NCBI GenBank assembly: GCA_026315105.1
Contig: CM048750.1
Location: forward strand, 71,789,797-71,853,796
DNA length: 64,000 bases
Origin: Locusta migratoria
Taxonomy: Eukaryota; Arthropoda; Insecta; Orthoptera; Acrididae
Direction of reading: 5' to 3'
Positions 11,649-23,334 of the stretch are shown here, one piece after another. Under the pieces are notes generated by a model. That model worked only from the letters and a program-made list of their open reading frames with translations, made no database searches and was not told the origin of the DNA. Made by a program: the position numbers and the translations under genes. Positions within the stretch are counted from its first letter, which is position 1. The number at the start of each line of letters is the position of its first letter.

Positions 11649-12535
11649 GATATTGTTGTGACTGGGGCCTCACCCCACGAACATTTACAAAGCCTTCGGG
11701 CACTTTTCTCTGTCCTACAAGCAGCCTGTCTCCGCTGCAACCTGGCCAAGTCTAGTTTTTTCCAACCTTCTATTCCTTAATTGGGGTTTGAAGTGTCTTC
11801 AGTGGGCATCTGTTAAATATGGACAGGTTTTCTTGGGCAACATTGCCTATTACCACCGTTTTTTACCTCGGTAGCGCATCTCTTACATCGTCTGCTTGAC
11901 AAGGGTGTTTCCTTTGCCTGGTTGTCTGAGTGTGAACGGGGTGTTTTGCACGTTAAAGCACTTACTGGTTTCTGCCCCTTGCTTGACGGCATATGTTCCT
12001 GGGCAACATTTGGTTCTGGCTACAGATGCGTCTAAACATGGCATTGGGGCGGTTTCGGCCCTTAAGTATCCCGATGGGTCAGAACGCCCCATCGCGTATG
12101 CATCCAAGATGTTGACGGCTACCCAGCAACGATACTCTCAAATTGAAAAAGAGGCGTTAGCCTTTGTGTATGCTTTGAAGAAATTTCACATTTACTTGTA
12201 TGGGGTCAAATTTCATCTTTTTACTGATCATAAGCCCTTGGTGTCTCTATTTCACTCTACAGCCCGTAAGTATCCCGATGGGTCAGAACGCCCCATCGCG
12301 TATGCATCCAAGATGTTGACGGCTACCCAGCAACGATACTCTCAAATTGAAAAAGAGGCGTTAGCCTTTGTGTATGCTTTGAAGAAATTTCACATTTACT
12401 TGTATGGGGTCAAATTTCATCTTTTTACTGATCATAAGCCCTTGGTGTCTCTATTTCACTCTACAGCAGCATTTCCCGACAAGGCAGCTCATAGGTTGCA
12501 ATGTTGGGCTCTCTTTCTTTCCCATTATAATTAGA
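11649..12535 (+). pseudogene. Gypsy relic: RT end and RNase H with internal in-frame duplication
   Basis: After the catalytic box the RT thumb is broken by stops and deletions (HLLHRLLDKGVSFAWL near 11880). The frame from 11896 carries RNase H: LATDASKHGIGAVSA (about 12010), ERPIAYASKML, QIEKEALAFVYALKKF and LFTDHKPL. A 204-bp segment (12064-12267) is repeated directly as 12268-12471, so YAS, EKEA and TDHK all occur twice in one open frame. A normal RNase H has one copy. Confidence 0.85.
12064..12471 (+). repeat. Direct tandem duplication, 2 x 204 bp, in frame
   Basis: The units 12064-12267 and 12268-12471 appear identical by eye except at the last codons (GCC CGT versus GCA GCA). Each encodes 68 residues beginning KYPDGSERPIAYAS and ending FHSTA. 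The near-identity suggests a recent event in an element that is otherwise decayed. Confidence 0.95.
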
Positions 12536-12910
12536 GCTTTTATGCTTTTATTTGGACGAGGAAGCTCAGGCTACTGTTGTTGGTTTTCCTATTATGGCTC
12601 CAGTATTGGCCAAGGCGGTGTTGTCCGATCCCGTGCTGTGGCGCGTTCTTCACTACATTCATATGGGCTGGCCAGACGCCCCTCTGTGTAGGGATTCAGA
12701 TCCCCTCCGTAACTATTATTCCTTCTGTTTTCGTCTGTCTGAATGGGACAGGGTTCTCATTTTGGCTACAGACGGACAGGCTCTGCGGGTGCTGATTCCA
12801 GCAGATCTCCATTCCAAAGTGCTTCAGATGCTTCCTGAAGGACACTGGGGAGTCTCCCGCACGAAAACATTAGCTTGCCGGCATGTGTGCATGTGTTTTG
12901 GCCCTGACAA
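12536..12910 (+). pseudogene. Gypsy relic: integrase N-terminal (H2C2) region
   Basis: The frame from 12552 encodes PIMAPVLAKAVLSDPVLWRV, then RVLIPADLHSKVLQMLPEGH and TLACRHV, the HxxxH half of the integrase zinc-binding module. Homology stops near 12905, where the sequence changes to a foldback and PLE fragment. The catalytic core of integrase is absent. Confidence 0.7.
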
Positions 12911-12958
12911 TTTGCTTCTGTACCAGATCAGGAGGATAGCTGTGGGATGTGTCCGCTC

Positions 12959-13139
12959 CAGTCCCGGAAAGTATCCGGTGACAAGAGGGGCACTTCTGGG
13001 GTTCTTCTGTGGAAGGTTCTGTATTTGGAGGGATGAGGAAGTGGTTCTGGTACAGAAGAAAATTGCCCCCAAATTCAGAACCTTCCACAAAAGAACCCCA
13101 AGAAGTGCCCCTCTTGTCACCAGATACTTTCTGGGACTG
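12959..13139. repeat. Inverted repeat, arms about 67 bp
   Basis: 12959-13025 (CAGTCCCGGAAAGTATCC ... CAGAA-type end) is the imperfect reverse complement of 13073-13139 (CAGAACCTTCCACAAAAG ... TTTCTGGGACTG). It sits at the breakpoint between the Gypsy relic and the PLE fragment. The right arm continues into the PLE coding remnant, so the left arm looks like a short inverted copy of it. Confidence 0.8.
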
Positions 13140-13930
13140 AAGTGGACTCTGAATGTGGCTCTCCAGCAAGGATACGACTTCCTTAAATCCTGCCCCGAAA
13201 TGAGATCCATCCTTCAAGACACCCTTCCCACTCCACCGAGAGTGTCTTTCAGCTGCCCACGTAACCTCCGTAACCTCGTAGTCCATCCCTATGAAATCCC
13301 CAAACCACTTTCCCTACCTTCTGGCTCCTACCCTTGAAACCACCCCCATTGTAAAACATGCCCTATGCACCCTTCCACCACCACTTACTCCAGTCCCGTA
13401 ACCCGGAAGGTGTACAAGATCAAGGGCAGAGCCACTTGCGATAGCACCCACGTGAATTACCAATTGACATGCTTGCACTGAGAAGTGTTCTATGTGGGAA
13501 TGACAAGCAACAAACTGTCATTCACATGAACAGACACAGCCAGACAGTGTTTGTTGGTAATGAGGATCACCCTGTGGCTAAACATGCCTTGGTGCACGGC
13601 CAGCACATCTTGGCATAGTGTTACACCGTCCGGGTTATCTGGATACTTCCCACTGACACCAATCTTTCAGATCTCCCGAGATGGGAACTTGCCCTTCAGC
13701 ATATTCTCTCTTCCCAATTCCACCTGGTCTCAAACTCAACTAAATTCAAATTCCCGCCCACCATCTTTAACATCTTTGCCTCGGTTCTCTCGAGAGACCC
13801 TCTGCCTCAAGTGGTATCTCTGTCCAACTTCTTTGCTTTCTAAATATGTATGCCTACGTGTGTTTGCATGTGTATGTTTGTGGGTGTGTGTGTATTTGTT
13901 TACTTTCCTTTTTTTCCCCCATGGAAATTT
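13060..13930 (+). pseudogene. Penelope-like element fragment: RT end to GIY-YIG nuclease
   Basis: The plus strand reads NPRSAPLVTRYF-type residues, then SFSCPRNLRNLVVHPYEIPK and SGSYP (about 13245-13335), then a Cys-rich segment (CKTCPMHP-like, near 13350) and VFYVGMTSNKLSF at about 13485. The nuclease is truncated by frameshift. The order matches the other GIY-YIG fragments in this window. The GT-rich tract near 13860-13890 corresponds to the microsatellite of other copies. Confidence 0.7.
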
Positions 13931-14029
13931 TCATTAGTCTGGGAATTTTGACTCTGGCGTCACAATACGTTTTTTCTTTAATGTTGTTTGTTGTTAATAA
14001 TATCAGCTTATTCCCATGAGTTAGTGGCT

Positions 14030-14450
14030 TTCACTCGGTGAATACTAGACAGAAGTTGTATCTGCATTTGCATCACACCACCTTAACACTTGTGCAGAAT
14101 GGGGTACAATATTCTGCGGCATCCATTTTCAATAAGCTGACACAAGAACTAAAGAATCTTAGCACTAATCCACACGCTTTCAAATCTAAATTGAAGAGTT
14201 ACCTCATGGCTCACTCCTTTTATTCTGTCGAGGAACTCCTAGAAAAGTTAAACAATTAAGCTAATTCATTTTTTTCTTTATTGATTCTTTTCACTTTGTC
14301 TTAAGATTGTTGTGTGCAAAGGACTACTTAAAAATTTTCTATTACCATTCTTGTGTAACAATTAATGTATTGACTTGTTCCATGACCATGGAGTCTCACT
14401 CCTCAATTGGTCCTATGGAAAAGAAAAAACAATAAATAAATAAAATAAAT
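14030..14450 (+). pseudogene. 5'-truncated LINE copy: ORF2 C-terminus plus 3' UTR and tail
   Basis: The frame 14038-14259 (73 residues, NTRQKLYLHLHH ... SFYSVEELLEKLNN) matches the C-terminal end of jockey/CR1-like ORF2 proteins. It is followed by about 160 bases of 3' UTR and an (AAATA)n tail at 14426-14452. The open frame up to its stop suggests a fairly young truncated insertion. Confidence 0.75.
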
Positions 14451-14575
14451 AAAAGTATTTTCTCTCCCGGGATTGGAATGGCTCCTTACCCACTCCCTTG
14501 AAACACTCATCCTTTCCTTTTCCCTCTCCTTCCCTTCTGCCCAAAGAAGGAACATGTTTTATTTTCCTCTATAAT

Positions 14576-14577
<2 letters not shown>

Positions 14578-14628
<51 letters not shown>
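14578..14628. repeat. (CA)n microsatellite
   Basis: About 25 uninterrupted CA units. Confidence 0.95.
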
Positions 14629-14630
<2 letters not shown>

Positions 14631-14752
14631 GTATACAGCCTATTTTACAAGATGTAAGATTACTCTGGCATAAAATCAATTAATTCTGGAGAATGAAAAT
14701 AGCACCAGTTCTCTCAGAAGGTGATAAACCTAAAACAATCCCTATATAACTA

Positions 14753-16449
14753 CTGTATATTTCCGCACATAAGACAAGATACAAATTTTCATCAAAATTT
14801 TGTAGTTTAAGCATATATCTGGCCTATAAGATGACCCTCAAGTTATCGTATCTACCCAAATGCATGACACACTTTATTCTCCCAATTTTTGGATCTAAAA
14901 ATACACCTGAAACTTAGATTTGGAGATACAGCTTCAGGAAGTTCCGAAAAATGCCGTTAGAAACCACCATAAGTAGAATTCATGATTGGTTCAACAAGAT
15001 TTCACCTTTAGTTGCAGTGTTTGCAGACTGCTTTTAAAACTCTCGTGCGTGTAGTGCTATGATGTATCTGATCGTTAAGAAGCATGGTTTTTTTAGACCG
15101 CAAAGTTAAAAAAAAAAAAGTAATTTCTTTCACCTAGACGACATTTAATCACACACAATTATGCGGGTGAAAACATATGAATTTGCCAAATAACAGAAGA
15201 TAATGGATTTCAAAAGAAACCACAATTGTTACCTATAACTCCGAAATATTTTTTAATCCTTCCACTGTTCCGTACGTAAATATACCCTAATTGTTTCAGT
15301 AAGACTCTAGATATATTGAGAAATTATTTTTGACAAGCGACATTGTAAAATAAAGCTGCATTGTAAATAATTAATTCTATTTCTGCTGCTCTATGACGTA
15401 TAGGTTATTGTATGTACCCTTGTGAACTAAGTAAATTAATAAAGCTCGAAAAGCGAGTATTTCTTTTTTTTTTAATTGCACAAAACTCTGTTTTCATTAA
15501 TCTTTCCTCCACAATGTAAATTTCATCAGGGTAATATCGCAGATGTGCTGCATATAAGCAAAAACTTAGGGTGCATAGTGTCCAAATCTATGGTTCAGAA
15601 ACACTAAATCGATTTACAATTGTACGTTTGACATATATCATTTCAGGCAGAGCTACTTCGAGTGTAAGCTTTATTGTAAATTACCCAGAAAGCTGTACTC
15701 TTAGGTTCCAGCCTAACCACATCCTTTAAAATCATGATATATTCATAAAAATCGTATCATTCTCCTGTTCGATACATATTGTTTCATATTTAACTGCTTT
15801 GATATAGTCATTACGTATTACAGTGCCTCATCCATAAGAGGGAAAACCTTGATACTTACAGCAAGAGGAGTGACATCCATGAACATAACACCCGAAACAA
15901 AGATGACATAAATTTACCAACCTGTCGACTATCAAATCAAGAGACAGTTTCCAAGTAATTGTTGTAAGAATGTTCAACACATTACCCACAGAACTGCAGA
16001 CTCTTCCACTGGAGAAGTTCAGGAAGCAAATAACAAACACTCTTAAACAACATCCACTATATTCAATCCAAGAGTTCTTTGAGAGTGAGGAAAGTGAATG
16101 GAATCAGTGACATGTGTTTACATTATCCTATATATATATTGTTTAAATGAAAGAAGTGAATAGAGTGAGTAATAATTGCATTATACTGTATATATTGTAA
16201 ATGAGATGTAATTCTGTAAATTAATGTATTTATATTGTAATCCTGACGCTGTCTGTCCAGCCATGGTTGGTAAACGACACAGACCTGGTAATATATGGTA
16301 TCGTTTGGTGGTCAAAGCCGCACTATGCATCACATCTGCAAAATTACCAATTTCAGAATAAATTTTGATCAAATTTTTCTTGTACCATCGTATAAGACGA
16401 CCTCAGATTTTTATGATTTAGCCATCGTCTTATCTGCGGAAATATACGG
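14753..16449. mobile_element. TA-flanked DNA transposon relic with terminal inverted repeats
   Basis: The left end CTGTATATTTCCGCACATAAGAC and the right end, read in reverse complement, CCGTATATTTCCGCAGATAAGAC match at all but two positions. Both ends are flanked by TA (14751-14752 and 16450-16451), the Tc1/mariner/pogo-type target duplication. The body is 1.7 kb with no intact transposase frame and contains a nested LINE fragment. The superfamily is inferred only from the TA duplication. Confidence 0.7.
15828..16230 (+). pseudogene. LINE ORF2 C-terminal fragment nested in the TIR element
   Basis: In one plus-strand frame the residues VRMFNTLPTELQTLPLEKFR, then KQITNTLKQHPLYSIQEFFE are read (about 15965-16080). 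This is the same C-terminal motif series as at 14038-14259 but a different family member. Upstream residues contain stops. Confidence 0.65.
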
Positions 16450-16863
16450 TAAATGTAAACTAATGAGCCTAAACTGGCAAAAAGGCTTGAAATTTTCAGA
16501 TTACTTATTTGGTAAGACATTACAGAAATCACAGAGGACACAGTGATTTATCAGTTGGTACAATCGTGCACATGTCCAGCCAGGTTGCTAGGTAGGTCCC
16601 CCAAAGGTGCCAGGTCACGTGGCAAAACACCTGCAGCCAATTTAATGACTACTATGACCCACCTGTTCTCACTTGCTGCATTAAGCCAACATTTCCAGCA
16701 ATCTCTTTCTTCTGTACCTACTGACATCAGCCACAAGCGAGTTGTTAAACACCTTTTTCACACTACTGCAATATAAAACGAAGTCCCAATTATTAAAAAA
16801 GCTGTTGGACTGCAGTAATGATAAAGATCTAGATGGTGGTGAATTCTGTATTCCTCTTAAGCT

Positions 16864-16886
16864 TTTCGGGCAATGCCCATCATCTG
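16864..16886 (-). ncRNA. Hammerhead-ribozyme-like core in PLE arm
   Basis: On the minus strand CAGATGA (one mismatch to CTGATGA) is followed by the hairpin GGGCATTGCCC (4-bp stem, 3-base loop) and then GAAA. The equivalent site in the opposite arm (21557-21579, plus) reads CTGATGT, GGGCATCACCC, AAAA. The stem sequence differs from the GGCC stem of other PLE copies here but still pairs. Confidence 0.5.
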
Positions 16887-17072
16887 AGACTCTAAATAAA
16901 ACACAAATTTAAATAAAATTACAGTGTTGACATGGTTTTCTTAAAATATTAAAGTGAAACAGTTTAACCCAAGCTTATGACATCCCTCTAGCCATAAATG
17001 AAATAAAAAAACAGGGCATTATAGCCCATGTGTAACAGTTTACGACTGAACATCAAGTACAATGTAGTGTCT

Positions 17073-17150
17073 TAAGAGTAACAAAAAATGTTCAAATGTT
17101 TGTGAAGCTTATGGGACTTAGCTGCAGGGTCATCAGTCCCTAAGAGTAAC
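17073..17150 (+). repeat. SINE fragment with 10-bp target duplication
   Basis: 17083-17140 begins AAAAAATGTTCAAATG and ends TCATCAGTCCC. It is flanked by TAAGAGTAAC at 17073-17082 and again at 17141-17150. The piece is the first about 58 bp of an abundant locust SINE that I recognise. It interrupts homology between the two PLE arms, so it postdates the element. Confidence 0.75.
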
Positions 17151-17540
17151 AGACTGTTCATGTATGCAACAAATATGTAAGCTAGATAGAAATTGTGCCA
17201 GAGGGCAGCACCATACGTCCTGGTTACGCGAGTCCAGTAAATAATATTATAAAGGAAATCTACAAAAATGTGCAATGTCTAGTTAATAAAGTCCTGCAAG
17301 ATTACAAAATCTGTATGACATCTGAAATGCATAATTATCAAGATGAACAAAACAGAGCCACAATTAATTTAACTAAGTTAATTTACTAGAATGTCATTTA
17401 AAAAAAAAAAGTCACGGCTCCCTGTGAGCTGTTTATTAATTACCAGATCCAGCTCCTTGTGAAAAGTTACATATATTTCAACATCTTCTAAAATGATCAA
17501 AACAGTACCCTAGGTAACAAATGTAGAACAGGCAATTACA

Positions 17541-17754
17541 GCTTCCGTACTAACAAGAAGTTGGTAATGTTACTACGACACAGCATGAAGCCAATCCCTG
17601 ATAAATTTTGTAGAACTGGAGTATACATAATTATATGTGTTTATGTGAAGAATGCTATATTGGACAAACCAGAAGAGAATTCCGTGTTAGATTCAGTGAA
17701 CATGGATACACCAGTAATAGCAGTGCTTTGCGTAAACATTGAGAATACCAACAC
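17541..17754 (+). pseudogene. PLE GIY-YIG endonuclease remnant
   Basis: The plus strand reads GVYIIICVYVK in one frame and ECYIGQTRREFRVRFSEHGY after a one-base shift (about 17617-17720). This is the complete GIY...YIG signature with the conserved Arg and Glu-His. It is followed by HIENTNT, interrupted at 17755 by the hAT insertion and resuming at 20614. Confidence 0.75.
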
Positions 17755-20605
17755 CAGGCGCGGCTCGTAATTAAAGGCTCTGAGGCACAGCCGCTCCAAA
17801 AAAAATATTTGAAATATATGTATCAACAACTTATTACAGAATTATAATCATCAGAATTCATTTAGCATTTTTCCATCACATGGATGTCAATAATGAAGAT
17901 AAATGTTTTTGGAACTGTTGATATTGAACAATGTTTTCCAATCGGGTAGTAGCCTTAAGGCTGCACCTTGAGATGTCGTTTATCTCCATGTAGTGGAGGG
18001 TTGGGAGGCGGGGATTCCTTGGTGTATTGCTTTTATGGGCGTCTCGAAAGCTCCGAGCTTGTAGCCTAAGAGTGTCCTACCAACCTCCACACTACTTACA
18101 CGTTCTTCTGCTTACTTCAAAACGGAATAAAGAGTGGCTGAAACTCCACTATCTAATCTCTTGTCTCTGTATATGTCTATTATGTTTTGGTGTGCGGTTA
18201 ATCACTCATTAGCTTTACTGTCTTAATAGAGTTTTAGATAACTTTTTGATTCTGATACTGGCTGTTGTATCCGGTGTTAGAATAAGTTCACAAATTTCTC
18301 ACTAGAGTGCACTACAATGTGGTACCTTAAAGTGTCACCACCTAGCGAGAGAGTCGCGAATGATTTAAGAAAAAGCATGTGAAATATGTCCCGTTACTTT
18401 CGTTTCTGTTTGCACTGATTTGAGTTTGAGGTTACGTGTGTCATTAGTTTCGTCTTTTGGGCGTGTATTGTGGCTAAGTTTTAGTGACTTTTACATTCTT
18501 TCGAGTAATTTGAGCATTATGCAAGCTAGAAAACAGCACAACATGAATTCAGTGTGTAATTTATTAGGTAAAATCTTGGATCATGATATTAGGATGAAAG
18601 TGAAAGAACTTGGTGCGCCCAGGCCAAATCTTGACATTAATCAGGAATAGAAAAAGCGTAAATCCAGACAAGGGTATACACGCAATTTTAACAGAGTGAT
18701 GTGCAATGCAGCTGAGTGGTTGTGAAGTGAAAAATGCATTTTTTTGTTTCACCTGTCCTGTCACAATTAGTAGAGATAGCGCCTGGACTGAGGTTTGTAT
18801 TACAGACTTAAAAATTTTCACGCAAAGGTTAAAAACATAATTCCAGTGAAAAACATTTAAATGGTTTCATTGAATTTTCAATGCTAGGGAAAGTGGACAT
18901 TATGTGTCAGCTAGATAGTGCTTACCACTCCAGTATCAAGGCATATAATGAAAATGTGTCACAAAACCGATATATATTGGGCAAACTGATAGACTGCATT
19001 AAAGTTTGTGGGAAAATTGAGCTTGCCTTAAGGAGGCATGATGAAACCTAGAATTCAAGTAAGCCAGGTATTTTTTGAGGGCTACTTGGTCTTATGTCAG
19101 AGCTGGACAGCGTCTTGAAGCAGCACATTGAAAAATCAGAAAACTGGGTTTTCTTAGGCTTGTCAAAAACAATTTAAAATGATCTGCTAGAATAAATTTA
19201 TGAAATATGCCTCAATCTCATAAGGAGTGAACTGTCGCAGACAAATTACCTCGCAATAGAAGTTGACAAAATGACAGACTGTGCAAATTTGTCTCAATTG
19301 GTCCTCATAATTCGGTATGAATTACTGGGGAAAATAAATGAAAGATTTATTTCCTTTGTACGAGCAAAAAGCCGCACTGCAGAGAATGTAACTGCAGCTA
19401 TTCTCTGCGAGCTGGAGAAAATGAATATACACCAAAAACCGGAAAAACTGATAGCTCAGTGTTACGACGGTGCTCCTGTTATGAATGGCCGCAATAATGG
19501 AGTTCAGATAAGAATGAAAGAAGTGTATCAAAATGCGCACTTCATTCACTGTTTTGCACATCAGTTAAATTTGATTGTTGAACGTTGTGTGACAAGCAAG
19601 TGCACATTTTTTTTTTTTTTTTTTTTTTCAGCAATTTGGAAGGAACTTCTTCATTTTTCTCTCAGTCACCTAAACGGACAGTAGTTCTTGACGATATAGT
19701 GAAAAAATGCATTCTTACATGTCCTCAATCCATCAGATGGAATTTTAAATCGAGGAGTGTGACAACAGTACATAAATACCTGAACAAAATTGTTGAGTGT
19801 ATGGAAAAAATTACTGATGATGATAGCAATGATTACAAGACAGTAAACAAAGCTATGGAACTGAAGGGTTTTCTCCAAGATGAAGACTTCCTCTTCTGAT
19901 TACGTTTTTTTTAATAAAGTCATGCCTCATTGTGATATCCTGTTCAACCAGTTACAACAAAGGACCATTGACGCAGTGAAAACTATTGAATATGTAAGTA
20001 ACTTTGGAACTTGTATTGGTCAAATTCAGGCCTCACTTGACACGTCACTGTCGAGGTACAAGAAGAACCAACTGTGAAACGGGGACGCTTCACGGACTCA
20101 AGAATAGCATGTGCACGAGACGTCTGCGACCACATCATAGTACAGATCAGTGACCGATTTAGTTTTAGTGATCACTTGTCAATAGCACAGCTTTTTTAAC
20201 CATCATTGTTTCCCAATTATCAGATTTTTTTTTTTTTTGGGTTGGGGGGGGGGGGGGGACAAAAAGGAAAAACGGAAAATAGCTGTTAATTTGTTTAAGT
20301 TGCAGTCTGCTGAATTACGCCAGGAACTGAATGTTCTGTACAGCCAAAAGGACTTCATGAAAGTGTCAGTGCTTTGACCTCGCTGAACTTTTCCTGAGAG
20401 TGTTAAACTCCTCCAAATCATAGTAATGTTTCCAATGACGTTTGGAGAAGCAGAGCGCTGCTTCTCTACATTAAAGCGTGTGAAAACATTTATGAGAAAC
20501 ACCATGAATGAGGACAGACTTTGTGCACGTAGCTCGAGGTCTAGGTTTTTTCCGATCGGTAAATGTCGGAGCCTTCCCTAGTATGAAAACCACGAGCCGC
20601 ACCTG
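17755..20605 (+). mobile_element. hAT DNA transposon (ZMYM1-like), complete ends, 8-bp target duplication
   Basis: The termini are CAGGCGCGGCTCGT and, reverse complemented, CAGGTGCGGCTCGT. Both are flanked by a perfect 8-bp duplication ACCAACAC (17747-17754 and 20606-20613), the hallmark of hAT insertion. The 2851-bp element contains one degenerate transposase gene in the plus orientation. It lies within a PLE, giving a clear insertion order. Ends and duplication are seen directly; the family name comes from transposase motifs. Confidence 0.93.
18519..20545 (+). pseudogene. hAT transposase, degenerate (zinc-finger MYM/DUF4371 type)
   Basis: The likely original start is ATG 18519 (MQARKQHNMN). 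The order of remnants is: a TTF-type zinc finger (CEVKNAFFCFTCP, about 18715); a segment reading AYNENVSQNRYILGKLIDC, then ELALRRHDET (about 18940-19045); and the catalytic core 19271-19600 with LVLIIRYELLGKINERFISF, CYDGAPVMNG and FAHQLNLIVERC. The frame then shifts at a 22-T run (19607-19628). Next come the insertion-domain helices (RWNFKSRSVTTVHKYLNKIV) and the C-terminal dimerisation motif FGEAERCFSTLKRVKTFMRN (about 20440). At least eight stops or frameshifts, a poly-T and a poly-G expansion make it non-functional. Confidence 0.88.
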
Positions 20606-20613
20606 ACCAACAC

Positions 20614-21655
20614 CATTTAAAACTACTGATGATAGTATTGTCTGTTCTACATTTTACTAACAAGGGTACTGTTTTGGAAATTTTAAAAGAGGTTGAAGTA
20701 TATGTAAATTTTCAAAAGAAGCTGGATCTGGTAATTAATGAAAATCTCACAGGGAGCTGGAAATGGTTTTTCGAATTTTTAATGACATTCTAGTAAATAA
20801 ACTTAGTTAAATTAATTGTAAGCTCTGATTTGTTCATCTTGATAAATAACCATTTCACAAGTTATACAGATTTCGTATTCTTGCAAAACTTTATTAACTA
20901 GACGTTATGACTAATAACACACCTATGCACATTAACGACATACAATTGTCACTAGGATCCTGAACCATCCCATCAGAGTCCAACGCAATCCACATCCAAA
21001 CACATAACCACTCCCGTCCCAGCTATTGGTTTCGTCCGGAGACACAACCACGTTCACGAGCACAGTAAGCATACAAATGAGGCGAAGTTGATGGCTGGCC
21101 CAGTGCCTCTCTCAAAACGCTGCGCGGACAGCAGGGTGCAGCGCGGTAGTACAGCCAGCGCCGCACAGTGGCCAGTCCTGGTAACAGGCGGCGCACCGTT
21201 CAAACACACGCGCTGCACATTACCACACTAGACATTGTACATTTTTGTATATTTCCTTTATAATATTATTTACTGGATCATAACATGTGGTCCTGTCCCA
21301 TGGTACAATTTCTTTCATGCTTTCCTGCTTATGAAGTTGTTGCATATGTGAACAGTCTGTTACACTCGACGTACTTTGAGCTCTACTTGATGTTCAGTTG
21401 TAAACTGCTACACATGAGGTATAACACCCTTTTTGTGTATTTCATTTATAATCAGAGGTATGGCATAAGCTTTGTTACCTGTTTCACTTTTATATTTTAA
21501 GAAAACTGTGTTCAACATTGTAATTTTGTTTAAATTTATATTTTATTTTATATTCTCTGATGTTGGGCATCACCCAAAAAGCATAAGAGGGATAAAGAAT
21601 TCACCACCAGCTGGATCTTCTTCACTACAGCAGCCCAATAGACTTTTTAAAGTCA
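20614..21655. repeat. Right inverted arm of the Penelope-like element
   Basis: Homologous in reverse complement to 16785-17540. The central part (about 20930-21230) is unique to this arm, GC-richer, and may be a separate insertion. A hammerhead-like core (CTGATGT, GGGCATCACCC, AAAA at 21557-21579) lies near the outer end. Confidence 0.75.
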
Positions 21656-21859
21656 TTTTTGTAATACTACTGTAATGAACATGAGGCATTCTAATGTTAC
21701 ATGCTGTTTGACAGTAAATGACACTGCATTCTTCTCTCATTGTAACCTAGGGAAGATGACCGTCAGTATTTGCAAAATAATTTTGGTCAATCCTTTTATG
21801 CTCTGTTGCTGCTACTTGAAGGAGTTAATCATCTCAAAGAATAACTGTATCCTAAAATA

Positions 21860-21890
<31 letters not shown>

Positions 21891-23330
21891 GTTTGTTTCT
21901 TTTTTGTTCACATTTTATGCAGGGCCATACCGTACATCCGATTGCTATAAAACTATGAGAATCATTGCTTGTATTCCCGCAAAGGTTATAGGCAAACTAA
22001 AATTAACTTCATATGGTGCATGGTGGAGGGTCCTTTACAATTAGTTGATTTGTTCTCACGTCCTCACAATGAAATGGCTGGACGGGTATAAGTGAAATTT
22101 GGAACAGAGGCAGCTTATTCCCTGACTGATACATGAGCTACCTGTCATAAGCAAAATTGATCCACAAGATATTCTGCAGCTGGACAGTATTTAGGACAGC
22201 ACACAACCAGCCATCGACAATATGCTCCCAACCTGGACTCCCTGTGGAACAGTAACGCCACGTCAAATGATGCCACCTTCGCGGTTGACTACCAGCCATT
22301 GCTTCCAAGAAACCCTGGGTCACCACAGAAGCCACTGAAGGTCTCATCTTTGTGTATACGGACATGCACGTTTCATTTGACATCTTTAACTGAAGTTTGA
22401 CTCTGCAGTAATTATAAAGAGCCTTGTTTTTAGTATGGACATTAACTCCAAGCCAAAACTAAAGTACATACGAGATGCATTATATTGATACCTAATGAAA
22501 ATGAAATGATTTTTTATATATTTCATAATATTCTGTTGGTGAGAATAATATTTTGTCCAAAAATTAGTAATTGAAAATAAATAATTAATTTTATGGTATT
22601 ATTAATAATTAATTAATTAATTATGGTATTTCTATTTTTGGTGACACTCAGAGCATGTAGGTTGGCCAATCCAGAATAAATTCTTCACTAATAATTAAAA
22701 GACTTCTGACTCGATTTAGAATTTCATAGTAACCAAGATCCTTTATTTTACATTAATAAATGAAACTTTTACAAAATGAACCTTTACAAGGTTGGCATGC
22801 TGCCACCACTTCAGATAACTAAAGAAGACTAACTATACTTTTATGTTTTAGAACACAAGAAAGAAGCACTCTTCTTTGCTTGTCTAAGTATAAAAGATAA
22901 GTTAAATTGTTTCACGAGTTATCTGTGGTTTATTAATTGACAATACATATATCGTCAATTAATTATGATTTTCCTTCTTAAATTAAAGAAAAAATCCATC
23001 TCCCCTACTCTCCTTCTTACCCATATATCTCCTGCCTCATGTGTCCTCACAGCATTGGACACACCTAATTCTTTTTCTCACAAACAAACTGTGAAACTTC
23101 TGTCACTTCTCAACATAATCTCTCTGTGGCTACAAACATTTTTCACTGTGATAATACCATGATTCCATAACAACTGTGAACACTTCTTTAGGAGTCTACT
23201 TCAACCACTAGAAAATTTCTGATGCAATTTCAGAACAGTTGGTGCTTCATTTCTGGAGTGAAAAACGGCACCCATCAATCAGCCATTGTCACAATTAGTG
23301 AAAAGGTTGGTTCGTTTGATTATTAAAGGA
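21656..23330. other. AT-rich intron sequence without recognised gene
   Basis: Contains an (AAAT)n tract near 21863-21890 and AT-rich stretches at 22560-22640. The short segment ATGGTGCATGGTGGAGGGTCC at 22015 resembles, inverted, a piece of the repeat near 54880. No coding signature was seen. Confidence 0.45.
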
Positions 23331-23334
23331 ACTA

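Larger units (their letters stand above)
16785..17540. repeat. Left inverted arm of a Penelope-like element
   Basis: This arm is the reverse complement, at moderate divergence, of 20640-21655. For example, GAACATCAAGTA, GGTGGTGAATTC and TGAAACAG occur in both in opposite orientation. It holds a hammerhead-like core on the minus strand (16864-16886) and a short SINE insertion (17083-17140). Paired arms flank the nuclease remnant, consistent with the inverted pseudo-LTRs reported for PLEs. Confidence 0.8.

Noticed and set aside
20930..21230. GC-rich patch in the right PLE arm as a CpG-island promoter
   Set aside because: It is short, lies inside repeat sequence absent from the left arm, and no first exon follows on either strand; more likely another insertion.
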